Shown: positions 35,200-47,712 of the stretch, in pieces
How positions within the stretch are numbered: position 1 is the first letter of the stretch
Layout: every line of letters starts with the position of its first letter
NCBI GenBank assembly: GCA_905250025.1
Contig: CAJNOJ010000178.1
Coordinates: 124,001-188,000 of the forward strand
Direction: 5' to 3'
Length of the DNA stretch: 64,000 nucleotides
Source of the DNA: Adineta ricciae
Lineage: Eukaryota; Rotifera; Eurotatoria; Adinetida; Adinetidae
Notes under the pieces: model-generated
What the model saw: only the letters and a program-made list of their open reading frames with translations
The model's database searches: none
Told to the model about the DNA's origin: nothing
Position numbers and translations under genes: made by a program

Positions 35200-37455
35200 T
35201 TATATTGATTGATGTTTTTCTTCCTTCTTGGAACATGTTACTGTTATTGATGAACCCAAGAATTGTCCAGATGATGGTAAATCTATTGAAACATCTGTTG
35301 TATTATCCGATTGACAGATACAATTCGGTCCATAGCCAATACGATCGAGATTTATTGTTATTGAACTGTTGACATGTATTGGATGAGAAACAGTGATGGA
35401 AAAATCAGTTGAAGTTTCATTGAATAGATAAACACCAGAAGAAGAATTTAATCGAATGTTTAATGTAAACAAAGAATTTTGACAGGAAAACTTTGTTGGA
35501 AGATCATTCCAGACGACAAACGATGCACGATGAAGTGTTGACCAGGCAATTCCATGAACAAGAGGATTTGTCGAAATACAAGTAAAGATTTGATCAGTTT
35601 TATAAAGTTCTATTCGAGTTAGTACAGATTCAAGATCAATATTTGGTAAAATCATATAATTATAATCACGTATATATGGTCCCATTCCATGATCAATCCA
35701 TACAGTCGCTGTACGTTTGGTCACTGTACCGTTATAAGGCCCAATTGTACTGTACGGTGCAGTTTTTGTACTAATCTCTGCGCCTATATGGGAATATAGA
35801 CCTTGATTTTGAAATACATACGCGATTTGGCTTTCACCAATATGTATCCATTGAACATTAGTTGATTGATTTGAAGTATAGGGAAACGAATAATTCACTC
35901 CATCCATCAGAGTAACAATTCGTCCATCAAAAAATCCAACATTGACTTTTCCTGTTGAAACTGTTCGACTAGCTAATGTTGTCCATACAGTATTCGATGT
36001 TGTAAGAGTCAAATTACTTGCCAATGCAATGATCGCATCATCGTAAAAGTGCCACGATCTTTGTGCTGTAAGATTATGTGTCGCTGTATCCATCATTGTT
36101 AAACCATAACTTCCATCGCTGACTCCACCGACAAAACTTAATTTAATCCAGTTAAAACTTCCTTTTATACAAGGTTCAATGGGAATGTCGTGTTCAACTG
36201 TAATACCATTGATGGCTTGCCAATCAAATACAGGAAATATATGACGATAGACTATAGAGTCTGTTGTATAGAGATTTAAAACACCTTGGCCAAGATGTTC
36301 ACCTTTTTGATTCTCCATATTTATGCATTCAGTTGGTGTTGTTCGGATTGATTGCATTTTAATTGCACAGGTCCAATTTAAACGACGATGAACTTGATAA
36401 TCAGATGTATAGAAGTGTTTATTACCGATTAGAGGAACAGCAGAAGGTTTCTTTTCAAGACGATCGGCAAAATCAGTTAAATCTTTTTTTAAACTATCTA
36501 TTTCAATTAAATCTCCTAATGATCGAATCCAATCGGGTTGCAATTCAAATTCAAACGTTTCAAAGTTATTTCCCGTTCGATCGATTGCACGTCCCTCTAC
36601 TTGCCAATCCCAAACGTTGTCCATTATCATCCAAGCATCGCCTTCTATCAAAAATCTTGCGAATATAATCATCTGTTCCTGATTGACTTCATACTTCGTA
36701 TCTTTTGTACACAAAATAAATATTGTCATAGCTAATGCCCAATCTTGTCCATAAGATGCTGATACTAATTGTATACCATGAAAATGATATGACCAATCGT
36801 GTTGAATTCCTTGTCCACCTAATGGTAGAACAACAATATCTTTCCACATACGTGTAAAACCTTGTTCAAGACCAGTTCGATTGTTTGTTGCCAATGAGCG
36901 ATATAATTCAATTTGAACCATCCAAATGAGATTTGCACCTGTACCTGGATCATGTTCCCACCAATCCGAACGAAATGATATTTGAGTCATTTTTTCGATT
37001 TCATACGCAGTTGCATTCGAGCCTAACATTAATAATTGACCAGTGACTAACAATGGGATACCGATTTGATTAAACCACCAGTTTGGATTTAAAAAATCGC
37101 GTGTTAGCCAAACATTTAAAGCGCAATGAGCACCACGGGATAGTCGAGGATCATTTTGTACAGTGGAACCAGGTACAGTCAACGCTTGAATCATAATATT
37201 TACTCGATTTAGATGCTCTTCAGTTGCCCAGACTGCTAAGGTTTTATCAGCATAATTGATATCTTCCCAATAACAAGAACTATTCATTTTTTCGTTGAAA
37301 CTTATAGCAGATTGAACAACAGATGGAATTGTTTTATTCATTGGCCACAAAGTCAATTCCAGGATACGCTGACGAATTATGGATATATCATCATTGTCAG
37401 ATTGACATATTATCATCGAAAAACATAAGAACAAAGCAACTATTCTACAAAACAT
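35200..37455 (-). CDS. Secreted polysaccharide lyase family 8 (hyaluronate/chondroitin lyase-like)
   Basis: PL8 enzymes cleave uronic-acid polysaccharides by beta-elimination. The 751-residue protein opens with a signal peptide (MFCRIVALFLCFSMIICQS). The alpha-toroid domain contains NWWFNQIGIPLL, then GANLIWM (catalytic Asn region), DWSYHFHGIQLVSASYGQDW with His and Tyr nine residues apart as in known lyases, and VEGRAIDRTG with the Arg. The following beta-sandwich part has NMENQKGEHLGQG, FPVFDWQAINGITVEH, AQRSWHFYDDAI and FTCISTNPLVHGIAW-type segments, matching the family order. It has no introns over 2.2 kb, unlike its neighbours. The family is mostly bacterial, so lateral transfer is likely but unproven here. 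Substrate could be hyaluronan, chondroitin or xanthan-like polymers. Confidence 0.85.
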   Translation of the reverse strand: MFCRIVALFLCFSMIICQSDNDDISIIRQRILELTLWPMNKTIPSVVQSAISFNEKMNSSCYWEDINYADKTLAVWATEEHLNRVNIMIQALTVPGSTVQNDPRLSRGAHCALNVWLTRDFLNPNWWFNQIGIPLLVTGQLLMLGSNATAYEIEKMTQISFRSDWWEHDPGTGANLIWMVQIELYRSLATNNRTGLEQGFTRMWKDIVVLPLGGQGIQHDWSYHFHGIQLVSASYGQDWALAMTIFILCTKDTKYEVNQEQMIIFARFLIEGDAWMIMDNVWDWQVEGRAIDRTGNNFETFEFELQPDWIRSLGDLIEIDSLKKDLTDFADRLEKKPSAVPLIGNKHFYTSDYQVHRRLNWTCAIKMQSIRTTPTECINMENQKGEHLGQGVLNLYTTDSIVYRHIFPVFDWQAINGITVEHDIPIEPCIKGSFNWIKLSFVGGVSDGSYGLTMMDTATHNLTAQRSWHFYDDAIIALASNLTLTTSNTVWTTLASRTVSTGKVNVGFFDGRIVTLMDGVNYSFPYTSNQSTNVQWIHIGESQIAYVFQNQGLYSHIGAEISTKTAPYSTIGPYNGTVTKRTATVWIDHGMGPYIRDYNYMILPNIDLESVLTRIELYKTDQIFTCISTNPLVHGIAWSTLHRASFVVWNDLPTKFSCQNSLFTLNIRLNSSSGVYLFNETSTDFSITVSHPIHVNSSITINLDRIGYGPNCICQSDNTTDVSIDLPSSGQFLGSSITVTCSKKEEKHQSI

Positions 37456-38247
37456 CGTACCTAGTAGAGTTGCGAATTTGTTAATCTAATTCACACAACA
37501 TATTCTATTTATTCTTCTTTTTATCATTTAAGCAAACAAAGAATTTAAAGATAAAATTTAGAGATTAAATCAGCACAAATAGTTTTCCTATTCTAGACTT
37601 GCATAAATATACGTGCCATTTCATGACTGATGCTGAGTAATTACAATCAGTTTTAAATCATATAGAACTGTCAGGAGTGAGATCCAGATGTCGAGATAAT
37701 TGACTTTATTTAGTAAGATTTGAGTTTAATATTTATTGGTATTTTATGAAATTTAGTGATCTTATTGCATCGTTGTAATCATTTGACATAACATCGACTA
37801 GTAGTTCCACGTGTTACGAAATATCTTGAATCGAATTTCAGAAGTTTGATATTGACATTAAAAATTGAAGACAATTAATGATTCTGTTTCATTATTACAG
37901 ATAACTAAAAGTTTCCGTGTAATTACACGAAATCAATTAAAGAAAAATTATAAACAAACCCATCCAAGAACAATTTTATACTTAAAATCTCTCTATTTGT
38001 TTCTCGATATTTTATCTTCTTTCTTTACATAAGACAAAACCAACCACATGAGATTGTGTTTGTTTTCAATCAATAGAATTAGAACATATGATAACAAAAT
38101 ATCACACCTTCTCCAATTACTTCGTTCTGTATTAGTTTTTTTTCTCTCTATCTCATCGTTTTTCAATTCTTATCTAGAAGTTAAACAGTAGAGATAAATT
38201 GTAGAGTGCTTCTAACCTTTTCTTCATTCGAACATTAATCTAAGACA
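37456..38247. other. Divergent spacer between PL8 and Dabb genes
   Basis: Nearly 800 bp between divergent starts, so both promoters should lie here. No repeat or RNA gene found. Confidence 0.45.
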
Positions 38248-38580
38248 ATGCTTCGTCGTGCTGCAAACGGTGCTCAACTTCTTCGTCACGTTGTTCTTTT
38301 TAAATTCCACGATACAGCTAGTCAAACAGATATTAGTAAAATCGAACGTGAATTCCGCGCATTAGCAACAACTAAAGTTCCTCAAGTTCGTGCATTTGAA
38401 AGTGGAACACATATTGGAAAAGAAAATTTAAATCAAGGATTTACTCATGGATTTCTCTTAAGTTTTGATAATGAACAAGATCGAGATACGTATATGGCTC
38501 ATGATGATCATAAAGCATTTGTTAAACTTCAACAAGGAATTGTTGAAAAGAAGATTGTGATGGCATTTTGGGGCAAATAG
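38248..38580 (+). CDS. Stress-responsive A/B barrel (Dabb) domain protein, 110 aa
   Basis: The whole protein is one dimeric alpha/beta barrel domain: LLRHVVLFKFHDTASQTDIS, FESGTHIGKENLNQGFTHGFLLSF, YMAHDDHKAFVK and IVEKKIVMAFW follow the Dabb consensus (HVVLFK, tHGf, Y..hp.H..f). The short N-terminus (MLRRAANGAQ) could be a mitochondrial leader. Single exon. Dabb proteins are found in bacteria, plants and some animals, often with stress-linked expression; a specific reaction cannot be assigned. Confidence 0.85.
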   Translation: MLRRAANGAQLLRHVVLFKFHDTASQTDISKIEREFRALATTKVPQVRAFESGTHIGKENLNQGFTHGFLLSFDNEQDRDTYMAHDDHKAFVKLQQGIVEKKIVMAFWGK

Positions 38581-38923
38581 AGATTGTTTTTGTATTTCTT
38601 TTTTCTAATCGAGTTTTTTTTTTGTTTAACATATATTTAGAAAATCAATAAATAGGAAGAGAACTTCTGCATAGAAAGTCGATAAATAATTTGAATGTCA
38701 TTTGTTGTAAAATTCAAAATGAGACAAAGGCGACCTCTTTTTCCTTTTTTTCATCTTAATAGCAGGAGGTTATTGCATAGATTCTGTCATCGGTAATGTT
38801 GTATCGTTTTTTTGTATTTTGACAACTATGACGTTATATTTGGGAGCGAAATTTTAATACATATATGTTTTTAATTCATTGAATTACTATACATAGAATA
38901 ATTTTCTTCTGTTAGGTTAAACT

Positions 38924-41900
38924 ATGGCAACAATCTGTTGCAAACCGAAACGAACCTCTAACAAAGTTCAAAATAAGGAATCAACTTATCGTCTAGTAAT
39001 TAATTGATTCATTTTAATTGAAAGATTTTTCATTTTTTTCCAAATTAGACTAATTTATCAAACGACGGAGATTGGTCTCGAGCAATTCACCATGATCTTA
39101 ACATCAAACGACGAACTTGCACAACATTTATCCCTAAAGACAAAACTAAATTCGATCGGTAGGTCATTTCAATTACTTTCGTCTATTTCATCTCTCTTTT
39201 CAGAAGTCGAAGTCGAAGTGATGTTCAATGTTGTTGTAATCGTCTTCATCGTGAACATTCATGGAGTGTTTACGAAGATCCTGATATCAAATGGGATGCT
39301 AAACTTCACACCACATCAGCTTATAACAATGCATACGGATATACACCGAATAGCCATGCAAATTACATTCGCTGTGATATGGAAACTGATCCGAAAATTC
39401 TCACGAGATTAATGATCGAAGTTTGGAAGGTACAACCACCACGTTTAATCATGTGTATTATTGGTGGTGCAAAATATTTCAAATTGAATGAAAGATTGGA
39501 GAGAGAATTTATGAAAGGTATTATTCAAGCAGCGTTAAAAGCAGGTTTGACCAGTTTGATTGGATTTAATGAGAAAAGAAAATAAGTTCGGTTTGCTTTA
39601 GATGGATGGATTGTTACAACAGGATTTAAGACAGGTGTTGTGCAACTTGTCGGTGAAGCGATTCATGATCATAAAGTGACGAATCCGAGAAGTAAAATTA
39701 CAGCAATTGGTTGTTCGAAATGGGGTGCGACGAAAAATCGAGAATCACTCGTCTCTGTAAGAAGTAAATGTTGAATTTTTATGATATCTTATGAATTTCT
39801 GTTTAGTCAAAACCAACATCTAAGGAAAGTGGAAATCCGTCAACTACTAATGGATCAAAAACTGAGAAGAAAAGTGAACAAGAGTTAGACCCAAATCATA
39901 CACATTTTCTTCTACTTGACGATGGAACTTATTATAAATATGACACAGGAGATTATCGTTCAAGATTTGTCCTTGATGCTGCTCGTTATCGGTACAATGC
40001 TGATCCAAACAGTGAACAACAAGATGGTATTTTGAAAAACAATTTTTACAATTACTTTTGTACTTCATTTTCTTTTCATTCAAGTTCCTGTGGTCACAAT
40101 TGTTGTCGAAGGTGGACCGGATACTTTGTTAACGATTTACAAAGATCTTCGTCAAGATATTCCAATTGTTTTGATTGATGTAAATCAATTATCTGAATCT
40201 TCTTTCATCTGATTGAATTGAACTTTTAGGGAAGTGGTCGAGTGCCGAATCTTTTGACAAATTTTCTCATTCGTACAGAAACAATGATAAATCGAATGGG
40301 AAAAGAAGAAATGTCCACTTGGAAACAAGCAGTTGACATCAAAACTACGAAAGATATTGAAAGGTAAATAATAAATCAACGTTGATTTGATCAAACTTGA
40401 TTTTTTTAAGATTAAAAAGCCAATTTTATTCTTATGGTGATGAAATCTGTGATGGATTAAAAGATATCTCAAAAGGATCGAAGAAGAACGAAAATTTCGA
40501 TGAATTATTTCATTGTATTCTTTATTGTTTACAACCAGCTGTTCGATCAAGAATTCGAATATATAGTCTTGACAATGATCGAGATTTAGATGATACGATT
40601 TTCGAAGCGATCATTCATGGTAAAGAAACATTTTCCATGGTGATTTTCTTTAAGTTGGATTTTTTAGCGAAACAAGAGAAAAGTTCAGATGTTTCCAGTC
40701 GAAAACAATTATTGAGATTAGCTTTGGCTTGGGACGCGATTGAAGTTGCGAAAGAACTAATTATTAAAGATGATTTGAGCGATTTTGATGTAAGTTGTGA
40801 GAAGTTTATTTAAGAAAAATGAAGATTTCTTCTCGAATAGGAACAATCGAAAAGTCAATTATTCATCGAAGCACTTAAACGTGATCGTTCACAATTTATC
40901 AACGTATTTATAAAACTGAATTTCGATGTGACAAAGATTTTTTACGAAAGTCAAACAAATAAACCTTGGAAACTGAAATGGAAACAATTGGCTGATATTT
41001 ACAAAGAAGAATATACAAAAGATGTAAAAAACAAACATACGAAATAATTGTTTTCCTTAAACTAAACTTTACTTCTTTGATTTTAGAAAGAACGTCTTTA
41101 TCTCTTAGAAAAATGTAATCGAGGTCGACCAATCGAAGCTCGAGATGATCTTGATCGAATTTTGAAAACAGTTGTTGGTGATTACATGAAATCGACCTAT
41201 GCTCCAACAGCTAGTGGATTTTGGGGGCGATTATTAATCTGTTGTCGATGTCCACAGCGAAGTCGTGTGTCGGATAGTCGTACTATTTTATATACAAATG
41301 ATGATCTCGACGAGACAGAAGTACCCAATCCAGAAGAAGCGAAGAAAGAAGCACGAGAACTTGCCCTACGAGATTTATTTTTTTGGGCAGTGCTTACCAA
41401 TCGATTGGATATGGCCAAAGTATTTTTAGGCCATATGCAGACGCGTATTTGTGCGGCTTTGATTGCATCGAAAATCTTGAAGTGTTATATTGAATATGCA
41501 CGAGATAATGATTCGAAAGATGCGTTGAGTTCGGAGGCAGAGCAATTCGAAGATTATGCAATTAAATGTTTGAGATTTTGTTATAATTATGATGAATCAA
41601 TTGCGTGTGAAATTGCTATTCGACGAATTAACATTTTCGGAGGTGTTTCTTGTCTTCAGGTAAGAATCTTTTGTGAAGAAAAACTCAATGAAATTTCTTT
41701 TCTTTCGATCTATTCAGGTCGCAGTTGATGCTGATGACAAAAATTTTGTTGGACAGCCATGTTGTGATCAGTTATTAAATAATGTTTGGTATGACAAATT
41801 GGATCCTTATAAAACGACATTGATTCGTCGTGTTCTCGTACTTATAAGCGTTTGTTCATTTGGTTTGTTGGCACCGTTGTTAGTTGCGTATCGTAAACCA

Positions 41901-43870
41901 CCATTGGATTCGGAAAACGATGGTTTTCAGTCATTTGAAAAGACAAAACAGTCAATGACTGTTAACGAAACACAGGATGAAACTGATGCATTGATTCCCA
42001 AAAGAAAACAAAGGTAAATCCAAGGGTAAAAAGCATTAAGAACAATTTTTTTTCGTGTTATTTTTTAAGATTAAATGATCATGGAATCCATTATTCGGAT
42101 AATATCATTTCTTCATCAAATTTAACTTGTTCGAAGAAGATTAAATTATATTTCCGCCGTTTAAAACAATTTCATGAGTCGCCTTATATTAAATTCTTAT
42201 ACAATTCTGCCAGTTACATCTTTTTCTTGTTACTCTTTTCGTACTATCTGTTATTTAATTTTAATCCACCAACAGATGATATTCCCAGTATTAATTGGAC
42301 AGAGATTTTGGTTATTATCATGGTTACAACGATGTTACTGGAAGATTTTCGAAAAGTAAAATGATTTTGGCTCCTTTGTTGTTCATTTCCATTTGTTTGT
42401 AGTTCCTCTGTCAAGAGAATCGATCATTTATGGGCAAAATGCAAAATTATTTCATCAAAGACGCATTTTTCAGTTCAATTCGTGTTGCATCTTATCTTCT
42501 CTTTTACATTGGTTTAATCCTTCGTTTTGCCAATGCATCAACTCCCGAAGAGTTCTCCTCTGCAAAAATCGTCCTTGCTTATGATTTAGAGATTTGGTAT
42601 ATTCGATCATTAGCTTTTCTCGGCATCGCAAAAAACCTCGGACCTAAACTTGTTATGATCCGAAGAATGGTAAATTTTCCGAAAGCAAACTTTATTTCGC
42701 AAGAAAATCTTTCATTTAGGTTATCGATTTGTCCTTCTTTATCTATATTATCATAGTCGCAATGGTTGCATATGGTGTGGCTTCACGTGCGATGTATAAT
42801 TTTAATGCTGATGCAGATAGTGATGATTTGACATTTGACGGTCGATCGATCTTTCGACACATTATCTATCCGAGTTATTATCTTATGTATGGAGAAGTTG
42901 ATGGAGATAAGCAAGCACTTGATCGTATGGATTTCATTTTTTGATTGATAGTTTTCGAGATATTTTTCGTTTTAGAAAATCCGAATGATTCTACATCTAT
43001 TGCTACACATGTTTTATTAGCCTTTCATATGTTATTCGTGAATATTTTACTTATTAATCTTCTCATTGCTATGTTTAGGTAAGTTTCGTGAAAGTTCAGA
43101 TGTGGAAAACTTTTTGAGCTTTTTAGTTTTACATTTGAATCAGTTCAAACTCAAACAGATCTTGTGTGGCGTTATGAACGATATTCATTTGTTCGGGAAT
43201 ATTTCGATCGTCCACCACTTTTTCCTCCATTTATTTTGATAACACATTTTTTTGAATTATGCAAATTAATTCTTCGACATTTACCGTGTACAAAACATCC
43301 TTCATCGACAATACGACCAGCGAAGACATTCAGTAAGTTAAATTGTTTTTCGAACCGATTTTTCATTCGTTTTTTTTTTTAGAAATGGTCGCTGCCACTG
43401 GACAAATTGAGAAAGAATGGTCGGAATTTGAAAGTTATTCAACGAATTCATATGCTCAATCAATTATAAGTGGTCAGTCGACATCTGCTGTAGCTCTTGT
43501 CTCATCGGCTGCACGACAAGACGCTTCGTCTATCACATTAGATGCTCTCAATTTCCCTCAAATATCGCCGAATTTCGACATTAAATCAATTACTGAAGAA
43601 ATTTCATCAATCAAAAAAGCTGTTGGAGATCTTCGAACTTATGCCGAAGAAGTAAGATGAGTAAAATATGTGTGATTTGTTTTATGCGAGTTACTCTTCG
43701 AAGATGAATCGATGTATGCAATGGATGATGGACGCAATGGAACGTGTAAGGATGTCGAAAGATCCAAAACCACGATTACGATCAGCGATAACAACGAGTG
43801 GTACGATTTTTCTACAACTTTGATTTCATAGAATTGCTTTTCTTTAGATATTCAATTTACCGATGAATGA
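38924..43870 (+). CDS. TRPM-family cation channel
   Basis: The N-terminal TRPM homology region is clear: RTCTTFIPKDKTKFDR, CCCNRLHREHSWSVYED, PPRLIMCIIGGAKYFKL, DGWIVTTGFKTGVVQLVGEA, IVVEGGPDTLLTIYKDL. Long helical repeats follow (ALAWDAIEVAKELI; ALRDLFFWAVLTNRLDMAKVF). Membrane segments include SASYIFFLLLFSYYLLFNF and WTEILVIIMVTTMLLEDF. The pore-region sequence is SIFRHIIYPSYYLMYGE, then NILLINLLIAMF and the TRP box VWRYERYSFVREYFDRPPLF. The C-terminus has a coiled-coil stretch and no Nudix or kinase domain. Introns are 45-60 nt; one (39545-39601) uses a GTTTG donor. Start ATG 38924 and a TGA stop at 43868-43870 fit the spliced frame. It carries cations across the plasma membrane; the gating stimulus is unknown. 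Confidence 0.9.
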
Positions 43871-44015
43871 GCATTTCTGTGATTAATATCTATGCATTTG
43901 TATCGTTTATTATTCGTGATTTATTGAAACTAACTTTTTGATTTGAAAATTTAATAAATCAATCTTTTACATTAAACGAATCTCAACATCAATGTAAGAA
44001 ATTCATTTATTGATC

Positions 44016-44527
44016 TTAGACAAGAGAATAACCTGCAGCATACAATTCTACAAGAACATTATTTGCATGATTGTCTGTAGTGAGATGTAGTGTCGGTTTC
44101 GATGAACAATATGAAAACTCGAGTAATTCAGAATCGAATGCATAAGCAACTTGATTGTATCGATAACCACGCTTGAATTTTGTATCAAAAGTGCCCTTTT
44201 CAGGACATTCTGTCCATAACCAAAGATTAACCGAAGCTTCGTAAGAATTCATTCCACTGCGCATGAAAACTATCACATCAATTCGACGTGCTGTTGAAGG
44301 AAATATAACATCCAGTGGAAAGTCAACAGTTTCCAATGTGTCAAAACGAAATGTACCGAGTAAAAATGGAACAATCTTAGGTGTGATGAAGCTCACATAT
44401 GAACTTGCTTCTGATAATAACAAAATTCTTCATAGATTTATGTTTAATTAGATAGTCTATACTTACGTGTAGAATTGTTCCCCATAGTAAGAGTGACACA
44501 ACAGATAAGTAAAATAACAACTTTCAT
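44016..44527 (-). CDS. Small secreted protein of unknown family, about 152 aa
   Basis: Exon 1 starts at 44525-44527 and encodes a signal peptide (MKVVILLICCVTLTMG). A GT-AG intron joins NNST to QASSYVSFITPKIVPF in frame. The mature part has alternating hydrophobic strands (TFRFDTLETVDFPLDVIF, RIDVIVFMRSGM, VNLWLWTECPEKGTFD, LHLTTDNHANNVLVELYAAG) that look like an all-beta sandwich, with only two Cys. I do not recognise the family. It lies tail to tail with the TRPM gene. Confidence 0.6.
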
Positions 44528-44750
44528 CTTGATGAAAAATCAGAAAATGAATGTTTTTTTTGTCTTTGCTAACGATCGTCAACGCTTTCTTATCGAATAA
44601 ATTTCAAAGATATACATTGATAAGATCGTCATAATCCTTTACTTTCTTTTGATTATCAGTTAGTGTTGAATATAATCTCGCGAATTGAATTTATTGAAGA
44701 GAAAAACAAAGAATTTAGAGAAGTCTTGTTTTGATAGAAGAGATTTGCAA
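44528..44750. other. Short spacer
   Basis: About 220 bp between the small secreted protein start and the 3' end of the glutamate receptor, both on the minus strand. Nothing seen. Confidence 0.4.
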
Positions 44751-47536
44751 TCATTGAACTCTGTAAGTCTTTTTCGTGATTGGCTCGATAAATACTTTAC
44801 ATCGTTTGACTATTTGCCAACAAATATCCATAATAGTTGATCGACTATACCATAAATGAAGGATAAAAGCGATAGCAGTGAGGATTAAAAACGAAAGAAA
44901 CAATCCGGACACGATATCCAATGAAAGCTGTTTGCTTTGGTTATTGGGTTTTCCTGCTGTGTCGCTTGATGAACATTGCGTTGACTCCAACCAATCGTTT
45001 GACAATTGATCCAGTTTTCCTTCTTCACGCATTTTCGAAATACGAAAATCTAAATCCTTTTTAAATGGCCAATTTTCTGGTATAGCAATTCCTATAGAAG
45101 ATCTAAAAAATTCACTTCCAACAACACTCAACTGATTACAATACTCCCTATCAATTTTAAATTTCAGTACCGATGCATCCCATATTGCTGCATCGATTGT
45201 ACCATCCAACAAACGAGAATAGATTTCGTCCGGCGACGATAAAGGACGATAATCACTAAGAACATTTTGTATATAGTATTCAGGTACAGCAGAGTTAGAA
45301 ACGATTCCGACACGATCGAATGGCACCCGACCGTTTTTTATATCATCTATACCGGAAATCGGTCGTCCACGGTTTAATGTGAGAACAGACGAAAGATTTG
45401 CTGTATAAGTTGCAATAAGAATAATTCCTAATGCATACAAACCTAAAACAGTTAATCGACTTGGATTTGTTGTTAAACGGATATCTGTATTCACACTAAA
45501 CACGCTACACAGTGCGCGGCAAACGCCAAGAAATACTGACTTCACGCACGATCCGTCATTTTCGATATTTTGATTCGGATATTCGAAGAAATAAATTAGA
45601 ACGCCAGAATAGACGATCAGCGCTAATATTGTCATCCAAACACTCCAAGTGAACGGATAAAAGCACGAGAAAAGTGTGATTGGGATTTCCGAATTGTATC
45701 GCGTAATAACTTGAAATGGCTCTTCATGAAAAGGTACCGAATAGGCAACGTCTAACAAACGTTGTGAAGTGATGCGAACATTCGATAAGATCATATCATA
45801 ATTTCTATTAGAACGTGTTAATAATGACACGACTGTATTATAATCTTGAAAAGGTTCAGCGATTTCGATACTGTAGTTAAACCCGCTAATCTCTTGAAGT
45901 CGACGAATAAAGTCAGCGACATATCCACTAATGGAAAGATTCGGATTGATTGTCGCCAATGGTCTCAAACACAAATTGCCATTTAACGATGAATTTCTAT
46001 CGCATACGATCACAAATGGAGGAGCTTCAATAACCATAATACGTACAAATTCATCTAAATCAAATTTTACATCAATTCAATCAGTGAGTCTTTCAAAAAA
46101 AAAAGAACAAACAAACTTTTCAGTTGTGGATAATCAACTGGCACCGAACTTGAACTATTAATTGGCCAGATGATACGACTGCCAGTAAAATTTACCCATT
46201 TTGTGTCATTTGAACGCCAAATCGCAATATGCACATATTTCGCGAATTGTAAATTGACTAATTCATAAGATGCATTGCTTATACGATCATTCGACTCCTT
46301 CTTTTGGAATTCAACCATTCCTGAAATACCCCAAAATTTTGTATTTTTCAAATACATTTCATATTTGTCTTTATTAATCAATTTATTGTCAAAACAATGT
46401 GTTGATATATTCATCGACGGAATTTGACCATCATGTGCCGATTTATTTAATGCAATGTTTAAACTCCAAACTGCATCAAATGCGTAAATTGCATAAGGAT
46501 CGATCAAAGAATTGTCATGTGGAAAATATCCTTTACCTTCCGAAGAATTAAGCCAAATATCAAATGCTTCTTTTTGTAAATCTTCATTTATATGACCAGT
46601 AGAACTCGAATCTATGATTGGTAAAACAGCGAGAAAACCTTGTAACTTCGGAACATCTTGTGAATTAAGCAAATGGGTATGAACCTAAAAAATTTCAAAC
46701 ATCTGCTTTCAGTTTGAAGGGAATTTAAATTGATTTACTTTGTTGGTCATTAACCAAACAAATGAACTATCGAGAAGATCTTCATTGATTGCGCGTTGAA
46801 CAATTTTTCTTGAATGATCCTCATTCGCCCAGACAAGTACAATCTGTGATTGACTCTTTCGCAACGTTTCATTCATATTTGCGTGAAATTTATCAAACCG
46901 TGGATCGAAAATTAATCGCTCCTTGATCGAAATATCCAAATGATACTTTTCCAAGAGAATTTTTAATCCACCATAGCCATAATCATCTTTTGTAAAGATT
47001 AATGTACATGTCGTCCAATTGAAATTTTTGAATAATTTAACAATTGCTTCAGCGAGGAGAAGATCTGATGGAACAATACGATAAAATGTTGGATACAAAA
47101 TTGGATCGCCAAGTTCAGCGTTTGTTGCAGCGTAGGACATCATCGGTATGCCAATATGTGCAGCAAATGTTCCAAGAAAACGCGATTTTGTTGATGTAGA
47201 TGGTCCAACAATACCAACAATATCCGCTTGTTCTGTTTTTTTTGTTTCTCGACAGAGCAAATCCAATTCAGTGAAACCATTTCCTTCCCCACTTGTTTCG
47301 ATGAGAGTACCATTGATTGGTTGTTTGTTAATAGTAATTTCATACTGATTAGCAAGAGTTATTGCTGCACGAAATAGAGCTCGTGCATGGAATGTCCAAT
47401 CATCGCTCGGATAGTATCTTGAGGTTTGAACGGATGGTTTATCATATCGAGGAAATAGTCCAACAATACGAACTGCATTCAATAATTTAATTGAGAGCAG
47501 AAAATAGAAAAACAGATGAATGAAACTACGAAACAT
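44751..47536 (-). CDS. Ionotropic glutamate receptor with ANF-type N-terminal domain
   Basis: The signal peptide (MFRSFIHLFFYFLLSIKLLNA) is followed by a periplasmic-binding-type domain (IVGIVGPSTSTKSRFLGTFAAH, MMSYAATNAELGD, YRIVPSD). The ligand-binding lobes follow: VIEAPPFVIVCD, FNYSIEIAEP, YDMILSNVRITSQRLLDVAYSVPF with the ligand Arg, and DAAIWDASVLKF in lobe 2. The channel has a helix before a pore loop (FLGVCRALCSVFSVNTDIRL), M3 with TYTANLSSVLT (family SYTANLAAFL), and M4 near the C-terminus. Two introns keep frame: one after MTNK (about 46680-46738) and one at 46055-46116 with a GTTTG donor. No potassium-channel GYG filter motif is visible in the pore loop. A ligand-gated cation channel in neurons is the natural role. 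Confidence 0.9.
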
Positions 47537-47712
47537 TATTCTGTGAAAATGTAGTCTGTTTGATTCTAATTATAAAAGAGTGTATGTCGAAAAAATTTCT
47601 GCATCAGATGGTGCGTATGACTTTTTACAAAAACAAATTCAATCGTATAAACATGAACATCATGATTATTGAATATTGATCAGTGTTTTTTTTTATTGAG
47701 AAAAATATTTTT
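47537..47712. other. Short spacer
   Basis: About 175 bp between the receptor start and the Sir2-like gene end. No feature. Confidence 0.4.

Noticed and set aside
44751-47536. Potassium-selective pore as in some rotifer glutamate receptors
   Set aside because: No GYG-type filter motif is present in the pore loop.
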